Of a stretch of DNA of 8,160 nucleotides, positions 6,284 to 8,160 are shown piece after piece. Position 1 is the first letter of the stretch. The number at the start of each line of letters is the position of its first letter. This stretch comes from an uncultured Sutterella sp. (GTDB taxonomy: Bacteria; Pseudomonadota; Gammaproteobacteria; Burkholderiales; Burkholderiaceae_F). The notes under the pieces are model-generated. The model saw only the letters and a program-made list of their open reading frames with translations, was not told the DNA's origin and did no database searches. The position numbers were made by a program, and so were the translations under genes. The stretch covers positions 1 to 8,160 of the forward strand of contig CAJMEC010000061.1 of NCBI GenBank assembly GCA_905212345.1. The letters are read 5' to 3'.

Positions 6284-7576
6284 TTGGTTGTCCTTAAATG
6301 GAAGGGTGTTATCGGTGGGCTAGAGCAATTTGACTCCATTGCATTTACCGATTTCAAATGGAAGAATGGAGAAACTATTTTAAATGTACGGGGAGAGACT
6401 GATATCTCCTCTGCTTCCTTAAAAATTGATGTAAACAATATCCATTTTGATGATCGATTAGAAAATCATTTCGGAAAACAAATGTCTCTTATTAAAGGTA
6501 GGGGCGCAATTCAATTCAATCCGTTCTACGACAATGGGCAAGAAGTGGCCATACCCTCAACAATTACTCAAGACTCAATCGGCATTATTGAGAATAACCA
6601 AAAGGAAAACTCTGTCGATTTCAAACTTCAGGGGACAGCGCCTAGTCAACAATTAAAGCTTGTCTCCAATAATCGAAACATGAGCCTATTCTTTGTTAAC
6701 CATGGGGCAGAATTGATTCTGGATAATCTGGATGCAACCGCTCGTGATTATCACTGGGGGTTGAGAACTTTCGCATCCATTGACGGCGTTCAAAGTAATT
6801 ACAGCACACACGGACATATTGATGTTCATGGCTTTACGGCTGCCGCAGGTTGGGCTAATTCACTCATGCTAAACGGCAATCCCCTGCTTTTAAACCTTTT
6901 TGTAGAAACCGGTAACGGTGACTACAAAGAAGAAATGTCCTACCTCAATATTGATAGGCGTTTTAGCGGTGACGTGAAATATTACGGCGCGGGAATCTCC
7001 GCGCGAATCAAAAACACGGCCGGATGGTATGCGGAAGGTTCGTTGCGAGCCGGTAAAACCGAAACAGAAATCAGCCGAGGATTGGTTGATGGTAACGGCG
7101 TAGCTCACGGCTACGATCTCTCCGGCAACTATTTCGGGGTTCATATTGGCGCCGGTCGCATTATTGATGTCGGAGAATGTATGAAAGCCGACCTCTTTAT
7201 GAAATACTTCTATACCTATCTGCCAAGCGACAGCACGGATATTTTTGCCGACGGCGTCAATAATCAATTTGATTTCGACTCTGTCGAAAGCTCTCGCATC
7301 CGTGTGGGCGGACGTCTCTATTTCCCGCTTCAGAATTCTTTCTGGGCATATACAGGTTTGGCCTACCAATATGACTTTACGCCGGATGTGCACGTTGAAG
7401 CGAACGGAGAAAAAATTGCCGATGCTGCCTCGATGCGTGGTTCCATGGGCATCGGATCCTTAGGCCTTAGATACAAATCGGGGGATTCTCCCTGGGTTGT
7501 TGATTTGAAAATAAGAGGCTATGTCGGCCAACGCGAAGGCATAAGCGGTAAAGCTCAAGTGGAGTACCGCTATTAA
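6284..7576 (+). CDS. Autotransporter C-terminal fragment: passenger end and outer-membrane beta-barrel
   Basis: This is the same frame as the upstream fragment; the open frame actually runs from 6146. TTG at 6284 is only the first possible start codon and has no ribosome site, so independent translation is doubtful. The piece numbered from that codon has 430 residues. Residues 1-150 look like the passenger end and linker (GLEQFDSIAFTDF, 12-24; LILDNLDATARD, 144-155). About 157-430 form an autotransporter barrel with alternating amphipathic strands. These include HWGLRTFASIDG, then AGWYAEGSLRAGKTET, FDFDSVESSRIRVGGRLYF and FWAYTGLAYQYDF, ending GKAQVEYRY with the terminal aromatic residue favoured by the Bam insertion machinery. 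It lacks a signal peptide, so it could not reach the outer membrane unless the TGA is read through. Confidence 0.75.
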   Translation: MVVLKWKGVIGGLEQFDSIAFTDFKWKNGETILNVRGETDISSASLKIDVNNIHFDDRLENHFGKQMSLIKGRGAIQFNPFYDNGQEVAIPSTITQDSIGIIENNQKENSVDFKLQGTAPSQQLKLVSNNRNMSLFFVNHGAELILDNLDATARDYHWGLRTFASIDGVQSNYSTHGHIDVHGFTAAAGWANSLMLNGNPLLLNLFVETGNGDYKEEMSYLNIDRRFSGDVKYYGAGISARIKNTAGWYAEGSLRAGKTETEISRGLVDGNGVAHGYDLSGNYFGVHIGAGRIIDVGECMKADLFMKYFYTYLPSDSTDIFADGVNNQFDFDSVESSRIRVGGRLYFPLQNSFWAYTGLAYQYDFTPDVHVEANGEKIADAASMRGSMGIGSLGLRYKSGDSPWVVDLKIRGYVGQREGISGKAQVEYRY

Positions 7577-7601
7577 TCAATTTATTGACTGGAGCAAAGA
7601 A

Positions 7602-7628
7602 TGAACTGGTCTTAATTTTTTGGACAGT
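7602..7628. repeat. Terminal inverted repeat of the IS3-family element (one end only)
   Basis: The stretch begins TGAACTGGTC and closes with TTGGACAGT around a T-rich centre, resembling the TGTACTG...TTGGACAGT ends of IS150-like elements. The exact outer base is inferred from the leading TGA. The matching end is not in the window, so the repeat cannot be confirmed by comparison. Confidence 0.6.
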
Positions 7629-7647
7629 TTAATAAAAAATTTTTCGA

Positions 7648-8160
7648 TTATAAGATATCCGCCGGTTGATGGGCTTCAAAGTACTTTGTACGACATTCAA
7701 CCGGCGTTAAGTTACCCACAATGGAACAAGGACGGTCGTTGTTATAGAAGTCAATATAACGAGCAATCACATCATTCTGTTCCATGAAGCTGGGACGTTG
7801 CTTGCTAAATAACGGGTTATACAATGCCTCAACTTTAAACGTTCCGTTAAAACATTCCATTGTGGCATTGTCGTGGCAATTCGCCGTTCTTGAAAAGCTT
7901 TGCTTAACCCCCATCACCTTTAGAATCTCTCTAAAGCTATTGGCTGTGTAAATCGATCCGCGGTCGCTATGCAGCATCGCCTCCTTATCCAGTGGCAAAA
8001 ATGACAACAGTTGTAGCGTTCGTCTCGCCAACGCATTATCTTGTTTCTTTGAATAAACCCAAGAAACAATTGACCGGTCAAACAAATCTTGAACCAATGA
8101 CAGGTAACCCCAATGCCATTCATTTTGTTCGTAGTAAGGAACATAAGTCACGTCTGTCAC
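7648..8160 (-). CDS. IS3-family transposase OrfB (DDE integrase core), partial
   Basis: The C-terminal 170 residues of an rve-type integrase; the 5' part lies beyond the window, where the frame is still open (the edge codon GTG is not a real start). The catalytic triad is visible: Asp3 in TDVTYVP, Asp66 in LHSDRGSIYT, and Glu102 in HDNATMECFNGTFKVE. That leaves 35 residues between the second Asp and Glu, the DD(35)E layout of the family. The C-terminus FYNNDRPCSIVGNLTPVE matches the usual YN..RPH..L...TP.E block. The stop is TAA at 7648. In complete elements OrfB is made by a -1 frameshift from OrfA, which cannot be seen here. The visible part has no stop or frameshift, so the copy could be intact. 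Confidence 0.93.
   Translation of the reverse strand: MTDVTYVPYYEQNEWHWGYLSLVQDLFDRSIVSWVYSKKQDNALARRTLQLLSFLPLDKEAMLHSDRGSIYTANSFREILKVMGVKQSFSRTANCHDNATMECFNGTFKVEALYNPLFSKQRPSFMEQNDVIARYIDFYNNDRPCSIVGNLTPVECRTKYFEAHQPADIL

Larger units (their letters stand above)
4991..7576 (+). pseudogene. Autotransporter interrupted by an in-frame TGA (whole locus)
   Basis: One continuous reading frame of 861 codons before the final TAA, broken only by TGA at 6143-6145 (codon 385). The 5' part supplies a signal peptide and passenger, and the 3' part supplies the rest of the passenger and the outer-membrane barrel. Together they give the normal order of a type V (autotransporter) protein, exported by Sec and inserted in the outer membrane. 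Neither half should work alone: the first has no anchor and the second has no signal peptide. There is no frameshift and no other stop, so the damage is recent, or the stop is read through or is a sequencing error. No terminator is visible between the final stop and the insertion sequence 25 bp downstream. The likely role is a surface adhesin or similar; the ligand cannot be told. Confidence 0.75.
7602..8160 (-). mobile_element. IS3-family insertion sequence, partial (3' end of the element)
   Basis: The element runs off the right edge of the window. Its end starts at 7602 with TGAACTGGTC, and TTGGACAGT lies just inside, the pattern of IS3-family (IS150-like) terminal repeats. The transposase ORF reads inward-to-end on the minus strand and stops 46 bases inside the terminus, as is usual. 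The other terminus, orfA and any target-site duplication are outside the window. Insertion was about 25 bp after the autotransporter stop, so it broke no visible gene but may have removed or displaced the terminator. Confidence 0.8.

Noticed and set aside
6890..7393. Minus-strand open frame (167 codons) opposite the autotransporter barrel.
   Set aside because: It is a mirror of the barrel coding frame, with no ribosome site and no recognisable domain.
1..8160. CRISPR arrays, tRNA or rRNA genes, phage genes, toxin-antitoxin pairs.
   Set aside because: I looked on both strands and saw no regularly spaced repeats, no tRNA-like cloverleaf and no such protein motifs.

Overview
The window looks like a piece of chromosome from a Gram-negative, probably betaproteobacterial, gut-type organism. 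The proteobacterial ppsA/ppsR pair is divergent here. A TTG-started autotransporter has a beta-helix-like passenger and a barrel of the kind I associate with Sutterella/Parasutterella-like Burkholderiales. The genus is inference from memory of family patterns; the Gram-negative assignment is firmer because an outer-membrane autotransporter barrel is present.

Region 1 (1-3480), central metabolism. ppsA (minus strand, 81-2456) encodes PEP synthase. ppsR (plus strand, 2549-3418) encodes the bifunctional kinase/phosphotransferase known to switch PEP synthase off and on by (de)phosphorylating a threonine next to the catalytic histidine. They share a 92-bp divergent intergenic region. ppsA is followed by a compound hairpin (3-54), and ppsR by a strong hairpin/T-tract terminator (3434-3475).

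Region 2 (3498-4990), membrane protein and control region. A complete 409-residue DUF401-family integral membrane protein, presumably a transporter of unknown substrate, lies on the minus strand and converges on ppsR. The 263-bp gap to the divergent autotransporter holds several ordered elements: a 21-bp-spaced imperfect direct repeat, a perfect 8-bp-stem hairpin that is followed by six T on the minus strand, an AACCGGTT palindrome, and a 32-codon minus-strand micro-ORF.

Region 3 (4991-7576), broken autotransporter. One reading frame runs from a signal peptide through a repetitive passenger to a C-terminal outer-membrane barrel, but it is cut by an in-frame TGA at 6143-6145. The frame is intact on both sides, so this is one point nonsense mutation (or a recoded or error base), not a frameshift. 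The passenger repeats suggest the stop replaces a glycine of a recurrent Gly-Gly turn.

Region 4 (about 7602-8160), insertion sequence. The right-hand edge is the 3' part of an IS3-family element on the minus strand. It carries a DD(35)E transposase C-terminal part (7648 to beyond the window) and a terminal repeat starting about 25 bp after the autotransporter stop.

I do not see a novel defence, CRISPR, phage or biosynthetic system here. The most interesting items are the single-codon interruption of the autotransporter and the structured 4728-4990 regulatory region.
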